A DNA stretch of 6,341 nucleotides from REEB481 sp041170785 (GTDB lineage Bacteria; Bacteroidota; Bacteroidia; NS11-12g; UBA955). The stretch lies in the NCBI GenBank assembly GCA_041170785.1, contig JBEDND010000257.1:1-6341 (forward strand), in the 5' to 3' direction. The notes under the pieces are model-generated. The model searched no databases and was not told where the DNA came from. It worked only from the letters and a program-made list of their open reading frames with translations. Shown here in pieces: positions 6,052 to 6,341 of the stretch. The translations under genes and the position numbers were made by a program. Position 1 is the stretch's first letter. Every line of letters starts with the position of its first letter.

Positions 6052-6341
6052 AAGGCAACATCCTTGTTTTCCTGGCAACAGTGCTTAGCCTGCAGGCCGC
6101 CGGGGCACAATCAAACACCGATACCTTAAAGCTGACCATGCGCCAGGCTATTGATCTGGCATTAAAAACCAGCCGTCAGGTACAGAATGCTTCTGCTGAT
6201 GTTCGTTTGGCACAACAAAAAGTCAGGGAAATTCAAAGCATCGGGCTTCCCCAGGTAAACGCAACCGGTGGATTTACCCAGTACGTGCAGATTCCGGGCA
6301 GCTATGTACCCAACTTTACCGGTCAGGGCCCTGACTTTCTG
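6048..6341 (+). CDS. TolC-family outer-membrane efflux protein, N-terminal part (runs off the right edge)
   Basis: The frame is open from the ATG at 6048 to the end of the window, giving 98 residues of a protein that is normally 430-500 long. A signal peptide is visible (MKGNILVFLATVLSLQAAGAQ, likely cleaved after AGA). It is followed by the standard start of a TolC protomer: TLKLTMRQAIDLALKTSRQV, then a helical stretch with AQQKVREIQSIGLPQVNATGGF, where the helix ends with Pro and enters the outer-membrane barrel strand. TolC proteins form the trimeric exit duct of tripartite pumps and type I secretion. The ATGA overlap with tetR and this order suggest that periplasmic adaptor and RND or ABC pump genes come next, beyond the window. 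No Shine-Dalgarno site is seen, in keeping with coupling to tetR translation. Confidence 0.92.
   Translation, partial: MKGNILVFLATVLSLQAAGAQSNTDTLKLTMRQAIDLALKTSRQVQNASADVRLAQQKVREIQSIGLPQVNATGGFTQYVQIPGSYVPNFTGQGPDFL

Overview
The window looks like ordinary chromosomal DNA from a member of the Bacteroidota. The evidence is a type IX secretion C-terminal sorting signal on the first, partial gene; small outer-membrane beta-barrel and NTF2-like proteins of types common in that phylum; -7 promoter elements of the Bacteroidota form TAnnTTTG placed directly before start codons; and little use of Shine-Dalgarno sites. Base composition is moderate, with no obvious compositional break. I see no transposase, integrase, CRISPR array, tRNA or rRNA.

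Layout from left to right. (1) Positions 1-141 (+) hold the C-terminus of a secreted T9SS cargo protein. It ends at a perfect 18-bp inverted repeat (155-194) that looks like a bidirectional terminator shared with the converging gene. (2) Positions 193-1242 (-) encode a GxGxxG FAD-dependent oxidoreductase of the DAO family that resembles the oxidase half of MnmC. Only 27 bp separate it from (3) a divergent two-gene (+) unit: a signal-peptide-bearing outer-membrane beta-barrel protein (1270-1878), then, 3 nt later, a membrane-anchored or secreted NTF2-like/DUF4440-type protein (1882-2364). (4) Positions 2448-4205 (-) encode a long-form, two-domain SppA signal peptide peptidase with both catalytic residues present. 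(5) Positions 4315-5358 (+) encode a sensor histidine kinase with two membrane spans, almost no periplasmic loop and no partner response regulator in view. (6) Positions 5452-6051 (+) encode a TetR-type repressor overlapping by 4 nt (ATGA) the start of a TolC-type outer-membrane efflux gene that runs off the right edge (6048 to beyond 6341). The last pair is the usual beginning of a TetR-controlled tripartite drug/solvent efflux operon.

The most informative non-coding signals are a 46-bp imperfect palindrome (18 of 23 base pairs match) at 5377-5422, upstream of the tetR-tolC unit and covering its likely core promoter, and -7 elements ending 4-5 nt before three start codons, which predict leaderless or nearly leaderless mRNAs. 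I did not find a convincing undescribed multi-gene system. The genes are of known families, and the noteworthy points are regulatory architecture and a few start-site corrections.
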